Source: Fistularia commersonii (taxonomy: Eukaryota > Chordata > Actinopteri > Syngnathiformes > Fistulariidae). Taken from it: a stretch of 64,000 nucleotides of DNA. Position numbers and translations under genes: made by a program. Numbering within the stretch: position 1 is the first letter of the stretch; each line of letters begins with the position of its first letter. The DNA lies in the NCBI GenBank assembly GCA_037954325.1, contig JBBMNZ010000026.1, forward strand, positions 7,133,501 through 7,197,500. The letters run 5' to 3'. Shown here in pieces: positions 26,301 to 37,525 of the stretch. The notes below the pieces were generated by a model. That model was given only the letters and a program-made list of their open reading frames with translations, ran no database searches and was not told the origin of the DNA.

Positions 26301-29300
26301 ATATTTTCTTCTCAGAAAACCACTCCTATCAAATCTGCTGCTGATGTAAAAAAACTACCACTGGATGTCAGCACAAAACCGACAGAGAGCTCATCTCAGG
26401 TACCTTCCTTTCAAATGATAAAACAAAAAAAAAACTGAAGAAAGAACTTACTTTGGATATACTTTTTGATAAAGAATCCCCCAGTAAATCACCATATTCA
26501 TCATGGATGTAAGCCAATGGACAACAAGCTGATATATGATTATTGACCAGATAATTGGATAAGACCAGATGGACTTCATATGGCTCTGCCTCTTTTCCTT
26601 TTTTTTTTTGGTTGAAATGTTGTCTCACTGCTTCTGTACACATTATTTGATTATGTTCATATTTCCCATATTGTCACCATAGGCAACTAGGTCTTCTGTA
26701 AGGTCCCTAACACGGCCCCGGTCCCCACCTCTCCCAGCCCACCTCAAAAATGCTCAAAGTACACCTCCGTCTCGTGCCACTTCTCAACGGCCCACCCGGA
26801 CGGCAGCCCCACCACCTCTGCAACCCAAAGTCGAGCCATCCAGGTCCAGAGGTGCTGCAAAGTCTACGCCTCCTTCAACAAAACCTGTGTCCAAAACTGC
26901 AGGCAAAACACCGCCACCCACCCGTGGCTCTCGGGTAAAATTATAGGGGTTCACGTTACCGCACTGCTGTACTAGTGCTGGTGTTGAAGAAAACTAAACC
27001 TCTTTACCTTTTCTAGACACCTGCCAAAGCATCAGCTGCAAAGCCAGCATCAGCGCAACGTAAGAGAATAAAAGAGCTGGAGGACAGTGAGGATGAGGAG
27101 GAGGAAGAAGAGGAAGAAGAGGATGACAGCGAGGAGAGCGAAGAGGAAGAACCACACAAGAAGAAATCAAAGACTGCAGCTACAGCTAGCAACCGTGGGA
27201 AAGTAGTCGAGAAGGCCCCAGCAGCCAAGCGTGGCAAGATGGACGAGGTATGCACACAGCAAAGAGCAGAGTGCGTTTTCATACCATCCAAAGCACTCAA
27301 GCTCATGTTTCTGTTCAGTCACTAGAAAAACAATTGTCTTACATTTTTGTAAAGTAGAGCGAATCACAAGGGTGGAACAGTGGGTAATGCTGCCGCCTCA
27401 CAGCCAGGTGGACCCTGGTTCGATTTCTGTGTGGAGTCTGCATGTTCTTTCCGTGTCTACGTGGGTTTTCCAGTTTCTGCAGTATTGTCCTACAGTCCCA
27501 AAAACATGCAGAAGGTTAATTGGATAAAGTGGAGAATTGCACAGATGTATGAATGAAAGAGTGAATGGTTGTATGTCTCTATATGTGGCCCTGTGATCGA
27601 CTGGTGACCGGTCCAGGGTGAACCCTGCCTCACACCCAATAACAGCAGGGATAGGCTCCAGCATCCCCCGTGACCATGAGTGCAGGATAAGCGGTAGATA
27701 ATGAATAAGGAATGAGTCACACTGAATAACATGTAAAAGTGGAGCATGGTTCAACCATCTTATCTTTGAAGTCCAAATAAATGTTAGGCCCCTATTGGTT
27801 GCGGTGATGCACTGTTTTTCTTTTCCCCTGCTTTCTCCTGAAATATTATTTGCATCTCCAAAATGGCTTTAATAAGTAATTAGGTTCCTTTAAGATTTAA
27901 AAGTTTTAATTTAATAAAACAGTGGCATCTGGTGATGACCCCATCTTAATAATTGTCTTAATCAATGATCTATAAAAAAAAAAAAATCAGTGACATACTT
28001 TTAACTGCAGTCACCACTGTTTTATAGCTTCTTATCAAGTTTCAGTGGCTTGTTAGATTGCGAAGGAATTTAGAAGATGGAGAGATTCCTGACCCTGACA
28101 GGTTAACATAGTTACAAAACCTCCATCAGACCCCCTCTGCTGTTGACCTCACAGGTTAACACAAACTCCCAGGCTGAGAAGAAAGGGGTTACTACTCCCA
28201 CACAGCAGCTCCCAGCAGTCTCTAAAGCCAAGGTAGTTTTACTTAGTCCCTTTTTAGTTGCCCTTAAAGATGTGTCTGCTCTCTCAACAAACAGTAATAA
28301 CCAAGGCAATGGAAATGGGATCTATTATGCTTTTCCATATTTTTTGACATGTGCAACCCATGACAGAAATAAGTCCATGTTTTTCAACAATGTTTCAAAG
28401 CACAGATTTATTCCCACAGGACATCTGCAACTTATTTTGTATTTTTTTTCTCATACAAGTGCTTTGGTCAAGCTTCGGAAAGAAAAACATAAAACTGGAA
28501 ATGAGCATAATAGGTCCCTTTTTATTTTTTTTTTTCATAGTCATTCAATCCAATTAATTCCATCAGATTCCTTTAGAAATGGAAACAATCTTTTTCCACT
28601 AAACAGTGCTCTGCTACTTCTTTGACTGAGCATGTTAGTCTTTCTTTCACTAGCAGCCTCTCTTTCATTTAACAGGAATCTAAAATATTTCGATTAACCT
28701 ATCTTTAAGCATGCACATCCACTCTGGTGATTGGAGAGGTTTCCTGACTTACAGTGACAATGAAAGCTGTTCTTATTCTTATTCTTATAGTTTTTGTATT
28801 TCCAGGCACCTGAAAAAGCCTCGCAGCAGGAGTCAGAGAATGACATTAAAAACACACAGAAAGGTAAGAGGATGAACAGTGCTTCATGCACAGAATTTGA
28901 CCAAAATATTTCTGGGAGATTTTAAAAATATTTGCCCTCTCCTTTAGACAAGGGTCTGCTGGTTGAAGTACGTGTTAATAAGGAATGGTACACTGGGAAA
29001 GTCATTGCTGTAGAGACAAATAAACAAAATGTTCGTTGGAAAGTGAAGTTTGACTACGTACCTAGATCAACTCCAAAAGACAGATGGTAAGATTTTAGTC
29101 TGCATCTTTTATTTTTGAACATGTGTTATTCACATCTCAGCTTAATTACTCCCGATTCTTGTATATGTGTATGTTCAAAGGGTGTTTAAAGGAAGTGATG
29201 AGGTCCGTTTGATGCGTCCGCCATCTCCGATCTCCCAGACACCTGATACTCAGCAGGAGACTGAGAAGGCTTCTGCAGCCATGGAACCAGACACTACTCA

Positions 29301-30188
29301 GCCAGGGACCAGTAGAGAAGTAACTGATAGCCTGGTCACCATGTTGAGGTGAGTTGTTACCCTTTTCCGGATTGAGATTTTTTTTTTTGCCTGAATGTGT
29401 GAACGTCGTGAATACTTGAAAAAAAAAAATCCCACATATTAATTTGTGACGAGTCTTACTGGATTTGAAACTAAGTCAAATTTATATCAGTCCCTAATTT
29501 TCCACTCACTGTCATAACACTGTTAAGTGTGACGCTTGTGTTCCCAGGACAATGCTGCGTTACTTTTTCCCTCCTGCCTTTCGGATTCCAAAGGATGACG
29601 TTAGCAGTATGACCGCAGAGGAGTTGGTGGCTTTTCCTTTGGTGAGAGAGAGAGAGAAAAAAGAGAGTGTCTGTCTGAGACTGGATTGTGTCCAGCAATG
29701 GCATACAGTTGATGCATTTCAGTTTTTCATGCAGCTTTATGTCCTGAACTAACCAGTGATGTTCTTTGATCCCTCTGTTCTTGTAGAAGGAGTATTTCCA
29801 CCAGTATGAGTCTGGTCTCCAGTCATTATGTAACTCATATCAGAGCAGGGCAGATGCCAGGGCAAAAGCTGTAGAAGAGAAGAGCAACAATACTGAGGTC
29901 AAACTGAAGGAAGCAGATGAAAAGCTACAGAAACTACGGACGAACATTGTGGCACTTCTACAGAAAGTACAAGAGGTATGACTTACTGTGATTTTTCTGC
30001 ACTTTGTCCAGTTAATTTCTCCAAAAAATGTCCTGTAATACATTTTGGCCTGATTGTAGTTTTGTTTCCTGATACGGTATTTTGCCATTTGAAGTAATAT
30101 TGTGACATCACACTTTCAGGATATTGACATCAATACGGACGACGAGCTTGACGCCTACATAGAGGACCTTCTCACCAAGGGTGATTAA
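20324..30188 (+). CDS. morc2: MORC family CW-type zinc finger protein 2
   Basis: An ATP-dependent chromatin compactor; in mammals it works with the HUSH silencing complex. 27 exons give 1032 aa: 20324-20391, 21805-21858, 21944-21978, 22061-22129, 22290-22380, 22479-22587, 22776-22935, 23095-23206, 23351-23476, 23562-23641, 23724-23806, 24128-24213, 24702-24842, 24920-25074, 25549-25677, 25791-25896, 26104-26236, 26316-26399, 26683-26934, 27017-27247, 28155-28232, 28806-28863, 28948-29086, 29181-29348, 29548-29641, 29787-29975, 30120-30188. Features in order: GHKL ATPase with Glu35, Asn39 (ELVDNSRDA) and the DDGIGMD loop; a charged coiled coil inserted near 285-360; CW zinc finger with Cys499, Cys502, Trp505, Cys525, Cys536; a proline-rich disordered part; an acidic run near 700-730; a chromo-like module (LLVEVRVNKEWYTGKV); and a C-terminal coiled coil ending DELDAYIEDLLTKGD. 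Confidence 0.97.
27366..27715 (+). repeat. SINE-like repeat in morc2 intron 20
   Basis: It starts with 'gtggaacagtgggtaatgct', has a tRNA B-box-like GGTTCGATT, then the phrases 'tctgcatgttctttccgtgt' and 'cgtgggttttccag', and ends 'gggataggctccagcat...', 'ggataagcggtagataatga'. These phrases recur in this order in many fish genomes. A shorter, more decayed relative lies at 43455-43715. The tRNA origin is an inference from the B-box-like string only. Confidence 0.65.
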
Positions 30189-31115
30189 AGAAGACACGTG
30201 TATAAATCAAGATAACATGCACATAAAAAACAAAGGTTTTTTTTTGTTTTTTTTTTATTATTCCTGCCATGACATCTGCTTAGTTTGATGTAAATATCTG
30301 CGAATGTTCTCATTGTCTATCATTATAACCTTCTCAATCAGGTTCTCATGTGTTTTTTTTTTTCCCTTCCTTTTTTTTCTTGGGCAACCAGCATGTAGAT
30401 ATTACCGATGTGCTCTCTTGAGTCTGGGAATGCTTTCTGGTTGTTCTATATTGCTGAGTAGCTCCCAGGCCTGTGATTTTCTTATTAGTCCCTTTATATA
30501 TATGCCTGTACATGTTTATCTATGTTTAAGCCATTCTTATTTTAATTGCGTGTCCACATCATTTGTGTAGCTTCAATACTGTAAACTGTTCCCTTAATCA
30601 GCTGAGGCACTGAGAAATTTGTCCCGACATTCGTTCTTCATTTTGCCTCGTCTGGTGACACTGAGACACTAGGGGATTTCAGACTGAACTGTGCTCTGCA
30701 CTGCAGTCTATATGTAAACATTAAGTTTTATTTTTGTACACCAAAAACAAATTTCAGTGTTGTTTGTTCCTCCCCTCCATCCTGGCCTGTATAAGAAGAA
30801 AACCAGGTCAATCTTTTACTACTGGGTGATGTTTCACACCCACAAACAAAAATGTCTTACTGGGTTTTATCAGTATGGTCCCCTTAAATCCCAACCTGCA
30901 TCTAAACAATGACTGTTCGGTGTTTATTTTTGGAAAATAATTTTCAGTTTAATGCAAAAGTTGAGTGTTCATAATCATTCATTCACGTTGTAACCGTCCT
31001 TTCTGAACAGATTTTTATCATGTCATGGAAGTGTTTATTAAACCGTGCATGCTTTCAGTCTTTGTTCTGATCGTCGCTCTGGATCCTGTATTTTCAACAA
31101 ATCTTTACTTAATAC

Positions 31116-31121
31116 AATAAA
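31116..31121 (+). other. morc2 polyadenylation signal
   Basis: AATAAA follows the morc2 stop by about 930 bp of AT-rich sequence with no other gene, so it is the probable 3' end of the transcript. The stretch from here to about 31700 holds nothing I recognise. Confidence 0.5.
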
Positions 31122-31704
31122 GCAGGTTCAGAAACACCTTTAATGTATGTCTGCTATATTTTTTTTTTATCAGTTTGATGATTGTTTGGGGAGGGGCTTT
31201 TCTGCCTTACGATATGTGTACAAACAAAGCAAACACAGCCTAAGTGTGTTTGAAAAGGTTTTTATTTCTGCTTTTTTGAACACACAAATAACCAGTTCAG
31301 CTGTAGCACACAAAAACGTGCAAAAAGGATCATGATTTTATGATCATAACAAGTGAAAAAAAAATGCTCCCCCTCTTATCAGTCAGTTTGTGTTAAACTG
31401 AGAATCGTGCTTGCTGTTTTCTTTCACAGGAACTATCATGTGCATACGTTTGGCCTTGAAGCACATGGACCCTCCACCAGGGCAACTGTTCACATATTTT
31501 CTTGAGGAAAACCCACTAAAACAAACCTATTTATCCGATTATCTTGGCTTATGTGCGCACTGTTTCTTAGGAAATGCTGCTTCTACCTTTTTTCCTGGTG
31601 GAAACGTTATCGCTACATAATATCCGTGTCAAATTTCTCCGCAGGGGAAGTTACACCAACCTTAGCGCAAAGCAGTGACGATTAAGATTGACAGATGATC
31701 AAGG

Positions 31705-31829
31705 CCAATGGCGGGTAACCATCACAAATTCTATTGGTCTAATTGTGTGTCACTATGGTTTTGTTAGCAGCGTGGACCAATAGAAGTACGAGCTCAATGT
31801 ACAAGGGGGCGGTACCTATATATATATAT
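31705..31829 (+). promoter_or_regulatory. Beta-tubulin core promoter
   Basis: Three CCAAT boxes are present (31705-31709; inverted ATTGG 31733-31737; 31777-31781), then a GC box (gggggcgg, near 31805) and a TATA box (31817-31829), about 75-85 bp before the start codon. Several CCAAT boxes plus TATA is a layout typical of strongly expressed, proliferation-linked genes. Confidence 0.75.
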
Positions 31830-31902
31830 GTCCCAGAACGGAACTCCGGCGCGCTATTTCTTCACGAGACCTCTGAAATAATCCACCCAATCTCCGAGCA
31901 AA

Positions 31903-34232
31903 ATGAGGGAAATTGTTCACCTCCAGGCCGGACAGTGCGGAAACCAAATCGGCGCGAAGGTCAGTAAATCCAAGTTTCAACTTTTAACAACCAAATAACC
32001 ATCGAATAATCGTGATCCTACGCTTATTACGAAGCGTGGTTGCTCGTAGTTTTGGGCCTTTGTTCAGTGTCGAAATGTGTCGATCACATTAAGACATTTT
32101 TAATTTTTAGCCGTTTTCCCGTCACTTCCGTGAAAGTACACTTTTTAATCCAATCTCTTAAATCAGGATTACCTTTTAAAAATGCTATCTGACGGACTCC
32201 CCCTAATAGCTATAAACCTAGCTAGCGATAAATTTAGTGTAGCATCCACTTTTCAATACTGTGATTATAGTGTTTATTTTTAACTAATGTTACAACAAAA
32301 TTAATGTTTTTCCAATTTGTCACTCGATTGTCGATTGAATGTAATTACTAAGTTATCGCTAGCTTACTGAAGCTCAGCCCTTACCCGCCATTACTTTTTT
32401 TTGACGCTGGCTTTTGGCGGTTAGTGACGTAGCCGGGAATTTCAAAACCACTTGCCACAAATCCGCGCCAATTGTCGCAAAGCCAAAATGAAGGCAGCTT
32501 AATTAAATTGTTTTGCATCCCCTGCCCCCAAGATGAATTGATGAATAAATGAATAAAAATTGGTGACAGCATGTTAAATGATGGGGTTAAAAAATTTGGG
32601 GAGGAGTGGGCAACTTTAGTTGTATTCATATCTTTTATTGCAACACTTTTTTTTAATGTTATTTAATAGTTTTGGGAAGTGATCAGTGATGAACATGGGA
32701 TCGACCCAACTGGCACCTACCATGGTGACAGTGATCTTCAGCTGGACAGGATCAATGTCTATTACAATGAAGCCTCAGGTATTTTAAGTTTACCCTGTAT
32801 TGTAAGTCATACAAACTAAAAATATGCCAACATCACATGTTAAAAAAAACAAACAAAAACCTGTAATTTACAGGAGGCAAGTATGTTCCTCGTGCCGTGT
32901 TGGTCGATCTGGAGCCAGGCACCATGGACTCTGTGAGGTCTGGACCTTTTGGCCAGGTCTTCAGACCTGACAACTTTGTTTTTGGTAAGTCTTAAATCAG
33001 AATAAACACTTCACTGTAATATAAAATGTACATTTCTGTATTGAACGGTCAAACACATTTGATGGGTCTTAATTTAGAATTTATGGATTTTGATTCAGGG
33101 CAGTGGATATCTTCCCAATATCCAAACTTTCTTCATGAAACTGCATTCTTTTGGAATGATCTTGTTTCCTCTTACAGGCCAGAGTGGTGCAGGCAACAAC
33201 TGGGCCAAGGGTCACTATACAGAAGGTGCAGAGCTGGTTGACTCAGTTCTGGATGTTGTGAGGAAGGAAGCGGAGAGCTGTGACTGCCTCCAGGGCTTCC
33301 AGCTTACACACTCCCTGGGGGGCGGCACAGGCTCTGGTATGGGAACCCTCTTGATCAGCAAGATTCGTGAAGAATACCCCGACCGCATCATGAACACATT
33401 CAGCGTTGTTCCATCCCCCAAAGTGTCAGACACCGTTGTGGAGCCATACAATGCCACACTTTCAGTTCACCAGCTTGTAGAAAACACAGATGAAACCTAC
33501 TGCATTGATAATGAAGCCCTGTATGACATATGCTTCCGCACCCTAAAACTCACCACCCCCTCATATGGCGACCTCAATCACTTGGTCTCTGCCACAATGA
33601 GTGGTGTCACTACTTGCCTCAGGTTCCCCGGACAGCTGAACGCTGATTTGCGGAAGCTGGCTGTGAACATGGTACCCTTCCCCCGTCTGCACTTCTTCAT
33701 GCCAGGCTTTGCTCCCCTCACGAGCAGAGGAAGCCAGCAGTACAGGTCACTCACTGTACCAGAGCTCACTCAGCAGATGTTCGACGCCAAGAACATGATG
33801 GCTGCCTGCGACCCACGCCACGGTCGCTACCTAACGGTGGCGGCCATCTTCCGTGGCCGCATGTCCATGAAAGAGGTTGATGAGCAAATGCTGAATGTAC
33901 AGAACAAGAACAGCAGCTACTTCGTTGAATGGATCCCCAACAATGTCAAGACCGCCGTGTGTGACATCCCTCCCCGTGGCCTAAAAATGGCTGCCACGTT
34001 CATCGGCAACAGCACAGCTATCCAGGAGCTGTTCAAGCGCATCTCTGAGCAGTTTACCGCCATGTTCAGGCGCAAGGCTTTCCTCCACTGGTACACAGGA
34101 GAGGGAATGGATGAGATGGAGTTCACTGAGGCAGAGAGCAACATGAATGATCTGGTGTCAGAGTACCAGCAGTATCAGGATGCCACTGCTGAGGAGGAGG
34201 GAGAGTTTGAGGAAGAGGAAGACCTGGCCTAA
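31903..34232 (+). CDS. tubb4b: Beta-tubulin, class IVb-like
   Basis: The beta subunit of microtubules; it binds exchangeable GTP. Four exons (31903-31959, 32670-32778, 32874-32984, 33178-34232) give 443 aa, with the last exon carrying most of the protein, the usual vertebrate beta-tubulin gene structure. The N-terminal MREI is the tetrapeptide through which tubulin mRNA stability is autoregulated. The GTP signature GGGTGSGMGT and all core segments are intact. Isotype markers IVHLQAG, LKLTTPSYGDL, SATMSGV and PELTQQMFD fit class IVb better than class I. The acidic tail is short and ends GEFEEEEDLA rather than the longer glutamate-rich IVb tail. The symbol is my best fit; a fish-specific paralogue is possible. 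An AATAAA follows 61 bp after the stop. Confidence 0.95.
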
Positions 34233-34293
34233 TGTGCCAAGAAATATTGAGCTGCTGTAAATTTTCTGTTAGCAGTGTTATGCAGATCATGAC

Positions 34294-34299
34294 AATAAA
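34294..34299 (+). other. Beta-tubulin polyadenylation signal
   Basis: AATAAA within gacaataaagtcc, 61 bp after the stop, implies a very short 3' UTR. Confidence 0.75.
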
Positions 34300-34602
34300 G
34301 TCCATGCTTACAAAAATTATTTGTTTTTTATTGTCTCCTCAAAGTATTAGTTACTCATGAGATTTCTCTCAGATGGTCAGGTGTATATTACATAGTAGCT
34401 TATAAGGAAATCTTGTGAGATTAACTGACATTGCACTAGCAATAGAATATGTATTGGACTATGTAATTTGAGTTTTCTGTTCGCTTAAACACAGTTTACT
34501 ATTTATATTCAGCCAGAAGACCTTGATTCCTGATTATTTGACGGAAACTCGCTAGCAAAAATGTAAACCACTTCACCAGCTCATTGTAGCTGCCGGCCAT
34601 GG

Positions 34603-34881
34603 ACAGTAGATGGCAGTATTGGACAGTACAAATGAGCCAGGCTGCAACATTCGGGCTAATGTGTTTTAATGCACCGCGGGTGCTGGTACGAAAACCAAGT
34701 GGAATCGAATATGGAATAACTATATGCTTTTGTATTCTATCATACAGTGGATAGTTGAAAACATTTTTGTGAATTTATTCACAGCCTTGTTCCAGAGTCC
34801 GCCTGTCTAACATCCAGCCTATTCCACCTAGCCGGAGTCACGTCGGACGTAGACTTTTATTTTGAAGGTGATCGTCCGACG
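34603..34881 (+). promoter_or_regulatory. CTCF-like core and inverted repeat upstream of the dehydrogenase
   Basis: acagtagatggcag at 34603-34616 resembles a CTCF core. At 34841-34849 cgtcggacg is repeated in inverse as cgtccgacg at 34873-34881, with a 23-bp spacer. A GT donor-like string follows near 34911, so this may be the promoter and 5' untranslated exon of the acyl-CoA dehydrogenase gene, whose first coding exon starts after a splice acceptor at 37523. That link is inferred. Confidence 0.35.
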
Positions 34882-35604
34882 CAGGAGTAGATGTAAACAC
34901 TGGCACAAGGTGTGTGTTTACATACAATATTTATATCTTTGATTAGGTGCCGGGAGACTGCAATGTAAAATTCAGTAACGAATATGTTGTGGGTTTGTTT
35001 CAATAGTGCCGACGGTGATCGCTAGCTAACCGAGGGATAGCATTTGTGGCAGTTCAGGTGACAGCGATTTTGCAAGTTGATTCCCTGCCTCAAGTTAGAA
35101 AACTATTTATTGTAGGACATTTTTAGAAACAAGTTTTTGAAATATAGCAGGGTTACTTAATGTTAAAAAGGGTGAGGGATACAGGGAAGGTCGGACGAAT
35201 CAAATGAACTTTGACATAGTTTTGACGTCATTAGCCTGGACTGTTTTGCTCGTTTCCAAGCTATGTTAGCTACATAGCTACAGATTCAGTAACTGCATTC
35301 GCTTCACAAATTATTAGCTATTTTATTTATTACTTAATCTGACTTTTTGCTTCTCTGTGTGTTTCTTTTTGCGTACTCGAGGTTTTGATTAATGACTTAA
35401 GTTTAGATTGTAATGTTTGATATAAAAAGAAGGGTAGAGGCTATTGCAATGTAAAAAAAAAAAAAAAAAAGCAATAAGTAATGCAGTTGGTTTATTGTTA
35501 CATAGTAATAGTTGTAATGGCGGTTCATTTTATCATGGCGCAAGAAATATATGGCTGGAAGACTCCAGGCCTATTCATTTGCATGTGCAGTATTTACTTT
35601 ATGA

Positions 35605-36612
35605 ATGCTGTTAGAGAAGTACAGTGAAGGTGGGAGGGAGCTGCATCGTGCCTTTGTAGATCTACAAAAAGGAATAGACAGGGTGCAAAGAGAGGAACTA
35701 GAACATTGTATGAGGAAGTGGGGAGTGGCAGTGAAGTAGACTAGTGCAGGACATGAATGCCAGCTGTGAAACCATGGTGATGTGTGCTGTAGGTGTGACA
35801 GAGAAGTTCAAGGTGGAGGTGGGACTCCATCAGGGATGAGCTCTGAGCCCCTTCTTGGTTGCAGTGGTGATGGACAGGCGGACAGATGAGGTTTGACAGG
35901 AATCTGCAGGGATCATGTTGTTTGCAGATGGCATTGTGATCTCTAGTGAGAGCAGGGAACAGGAGTGGGAAAATCTAGAGAGGTGGAGATCTGCCCTTGA
36001 AAGGAAAGGAATGAAGGTTAACTGCAGAAAGACAGAATATATGTGTGTGAATGAGAGAGACTCAAGCAGAATGGTGAGGCTACAGGGAGTGGAGATAAAG
36101 AAGGTGGAGGATTTGAAGTACTTAGGGTCAACAGTCCAGAGCAATGGACAGTGTTGAAAAGAGGTGAAGAAATAAGTTTGAGCAGATTAGAACAGATGGA
36201 GAAAAATGTCAAGGGTAATCGGATAAAAAAGCATCAGCCAGAATGAAAAGAAAGGTGTACAAGATGCTTTATGGTGTGGAGACAGTGGCATTGAGGAAAA
36301 GACAAGAAGCAGAGATGAAGATGTTGAGGTTCTCTTTGGGAGTGAAGAGGGTGATTGGATCAGGAATGAGTCCATCAGAGGGACAGCACATATTAGATGC
36401 TTCAGAGAGAAGGTCAGAGAAGCCAGACTGAGACGGTTTGGTCACGTACAGAGGAGGGATAGTGAATATATATTGGTAGACCGATGCTGGGGTTTGGAGC
36501 TGCCAGGCAGGTTGACTAGAGGAAGACCAGAGACGACATGGTGGTAGTTGGTGTGAGGGTTAAATGGAGGAGGGTGATTCTCTGCGGGGACTCCAGAAGG
36601 GAGTAGCCAAAA
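35605..36612 (+). mobile_element. Decayed RTE-clade LINE, reverse transcriptase 3' half
   Basis: Translated pieces match the C-terminal half of a fish RTE-type reverse transcriptase: FADGIVISSESREQEWENL, KTEYMCVNERDSS, DLKYLGSTVQSNG and later KMLRFSLGVKRV. The copy is dead: the catalytic FADD is FADG, and stops and frameshifts break the frame (for example before the FADG segment and after STVQSNGQC). It ends near 'ggggactccagaaggga', a counterpart of the element's usual 3' end. It probably lies in a 5' untranslated intron of the next gene. The clade is assigned from memory. Confidence 0.75.
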
Positions 36613-37525
36613 GGAATAGAAGATTCCCAGCCTCTTAATTAGTGATATTGGAACTGTACAACTCCTCCCCAGGGGATCCAAATTGTAGAATTTGGCTGCT
36701 GGTTAGTTGAGGTTTCACCTCTGGTTTGCGTCGTGTTCTCTTCAGTGTGAGCCTTAATGACTTAAATAACTTCTTGTACAGACTGGACTTATCTCGGAGC
36801 ATGTTAGAAGTAAGCAGAATTGATTGGTTCCAAGAAAGGTAAAGAAAAGCTTAGTTAAATGTGGCTGATTACTCTGCTCCAACTGAATGTCTGTTGTTGG
36901 TGAAACCCTCTCACGCTGAGCAAACCTTCTATTCCCCCTATTCTCCTTCTCTTTCCTCCTTTCTCTTCTCATTACCCTTTGCTTTCGCTGGTCCCACAAA
37001 CACATAGAGATCTACATAAATCCTCATCAGAATGCTGGACGTTCCACAGATGTACTTGTTTGCCAAGATTAACCAAAGGATCACAGCCTAAACATATGTC
37101 TGTCACGTCGTTCATATGGCGCCCATCAGGGTCAGATTCCAATGGAATTTTTCACAGATAGCTTGATAAACAATCGTTTCTGCAGGGAGCTCAGTCAGGA
37201 ACATAATGTTAGGACCAGAGTATAACACAGATAGAGAAGGGGAACCATAATTAACAGTCGAGCGAAAACTACCACTTATATTCCACAGTATTTAACTTTG
37301 AAACTGAAATATGTTCGAAAGCATCTTCCCCTACATTCGAACGAAAGAGGTTGTCTCATAACTTTTGCACTTAAATTACATATATAACTTAATGAGTATT
37401 GTAGAGGGAAAAAAATCCACCCACAAGTTATAACGACGCTTGGACTGTATGATTATGAACGTATTCCTGAAGTTATTAAGTTACAGATGAAAAATGGGAG
37501 GGTTTTTTTTTTTGTGTTGTCAGTC
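36613..37525. other. Non-coding stretch before the dehydrogenase
   Basis: I see no gene here. The last bases (T-rich run, then gtgttgtcag, ending 37523) form a good splice acceptor just before the coding exon, so this is probably the end of an intron in the 5' UTR. Confidence 0.4.

Noticed and set aside
27398..27754. Overlapping minus-strand open frames of 118 and 85 codons
   Set aside because: They fall on the SINE-like repeat in morc2 intron 20 and match no protein family.
33090..33177. Beta-tubulin start inside the last exon's open frame
   Set aside because: The region before 33178 is intron 3 with a proper cttacag acceptor; three upstream exons supply the conserved N-terminus.
37487..37525. 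Earlier in-frame ATG for the dehydrogenase, adding 13 residues
   Set aside because: A T-rich tract and cag directly before 37524 form a splice acceptor, so the upstream ATG should be intronic.
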